In this document: positions 63,428 to 64,000 of the stretch, piece after piece | Numbering within the stretch: position 1 is the stretch's first letter | Layout of the letters: each line of letters begins with the position of its first letter | Assembly: GCA_030710605.1 (NCBI GenBank) | Contig: CP092876.1 | Coordinates: 60,249,245-60,313,244, forward strand | DNA length: 64,000 bases | From: Cordylochernes scorpioides | Lineage: Eukaryota; Arthropoda; Arachnida; Pseudoscorpiones; Chernetidae | Direction of reading: 5' to 3' | Position numbers and translations under genes: made by a program | Notes under the pieces: model-generated | The model's database searches: none | Told to the model about the DNA's origin: nothing | The model's input: the letters and a program-made list of their open reading frames with translations, nothing else

Positions 63428-64000
63428 TTAATAGGGTGTGTGGTCGCTTCTAACAGCTAGACAGTTGTCACTACGATATTTCATGCTGTTTATCAGGCAA
63501 TTAAAGAGCTCTTGAGGCAACAAATCCCACTCTTCAACCAAAGCAGTTTTCAGTTCTTGGATGGTCCTGGGTGGGGGTGAACGAGATCTAATCCGTCTCC
63601 CCAAGGTTTCCCAAACATGATCTTCAAGATTGAAGTCTGGTGATCTGGCAGGCCACTCCATCCTTTGAATACCCTCACTTTCAAGATATTCGTCTACCAT
63701 CAGGGCTCTATGAGGACGAGCATTATCATCCATAAAGATGAACGAGGGTCCGACCCCACCCTTAAAAAAACCTTACATAGGGCTCCAGTATCTCGTCTCT
63801 GTACCTCTGAGAAGTCAGGGTGCCGCCATCAAACGCATGTAGTGGCGTGCGTGTGTCTAACATGATGCCACCCCAGACCATGACACCGTGGCCACCGTAA
63901 CGGTCTCTTTCTCTGATGTTTGAGGGATGGTTTCGAGTCCCGGTTTCTCTCCAGATCAGTACACGTCTAGAATCCGTGTTAAGACTAAACCTTGACTCAC
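63428..64000 (-). pseudogene. Tc1-like transposase, catalytic half, cut by window edge
   Basis: On the minus strand from the edge: ESRFSLNTDSRRVLIWRETG, RERDRYGGHGVMVWGGIM, LHAFDGGTLTSQRYRDEILE, then after a frameshift FMDDNARPHRALMVDEYLES, WPARSPDFNLEDHVWETLGR, PRTIQELKTALVEEWDLLPQ and ending VRSDHTPY. Blocks 1 and 2 (DES, DDN) are present. The third block is normally NPIEHVW with catalytic Glu; here it is NLEDHVW with Asp at that place. One frameshift near 63740. The N-terminal DNA-binding half lies beyond the window. Confidence 0.8.

Overview
This is an AT-rich eukaryotic window made almost entirely of transposable elements and their fossils. I recognise no intact host protein-coding gene. 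The mix points to an arthropod: mariner, Tc1 and Tigger transposases, Helitrons, Penelope-like elements with hammerhead ribozymes, Gypsy solo LTRs, tRNA-derived SINEs, and R1/I-type plus 2A-bearing LINEs. Several decayed proteins (the ORF1 near 12.2-13.5 kb and the Tc1 pieces near 53.5 and 63.5 kb) remind me of arachnid repeat families. That is memory, not a search, so the taxon is an inference.

Layout. 0-3.5 kb: Helitron ends and a dead mariner on the minus strand. 3.6-8.2 kb: a full-length LINE on the minus strand, bounded by a 14-bp target-site duplication (TSD), with a leader peptide ending in a 2A-like motif, a coiled-coil/RRM-type ORF1 and a broken EN-RT ORF2. 8.2-11.5 kb: a Gypsy integrase relic, then a Gypsy solo LTR (ATAT TSD) interrupted by an 831-bp Helitron that contains a tRNA-Gly(GCC)-like gene. 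11.9-15.1 kb: an ORF1-only retrocopy (9-bp TSD) beside a decayed R1-like RT/RNase H. 16-22.6 kb: palindromic MITEs, a 134-bp tandem repeat, a 1.3-kb mariner, hammerhead-bearing Penelope-like terminal repeats and a second solo LTR. 22.6-27.4 kb: a dead Tigger ORF split by a SINE (12-bp TSD) and by a LINE (12-bp TSD) that is itself split by another LINE (13-bp TSD). 27.6-39.7 kb: inverted and abutting EN-RT-RNase H LINEs plus an R1-clade LINE. 39.7-45.5 kb: another mariner, a second hammerhead copy, palindromes and a SINE with six tandem tRNA-like heads. 46-52.5 kb: a near-perfect 151-bp-arm palindrome, an unclassified DNA transposon with long terminal repeats, and a short LINE (12-bp TSD). 52.8-57.8 kb: a promoter-like GC patch, a Tc1 N-terminus, a GC-rich tandem array of about 680-bp units and a pogo-type MITE. 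58-64 kb: a short Helitron whose empty site lies about 0.3 kb downstream, a third hammerhead copy, inverted GIY-YIG fragments and a truncated Tc1 at the window edge.

The parts interact as a stratigraphy. Exact TSDs and empty sites inside this one window let insertion order be read directly: Tigger, then SINE and LINE B, then LINE C; and solo LTR, then Helitron. The most unusual signals are three intact hammerhead cores whose stem II varies in sequence but keeps pairing, the tRNA-carrying Helitron with a bypassed internal terminator, the 2A leader, and the SINE with tandem heads separated by Pol III terminators.
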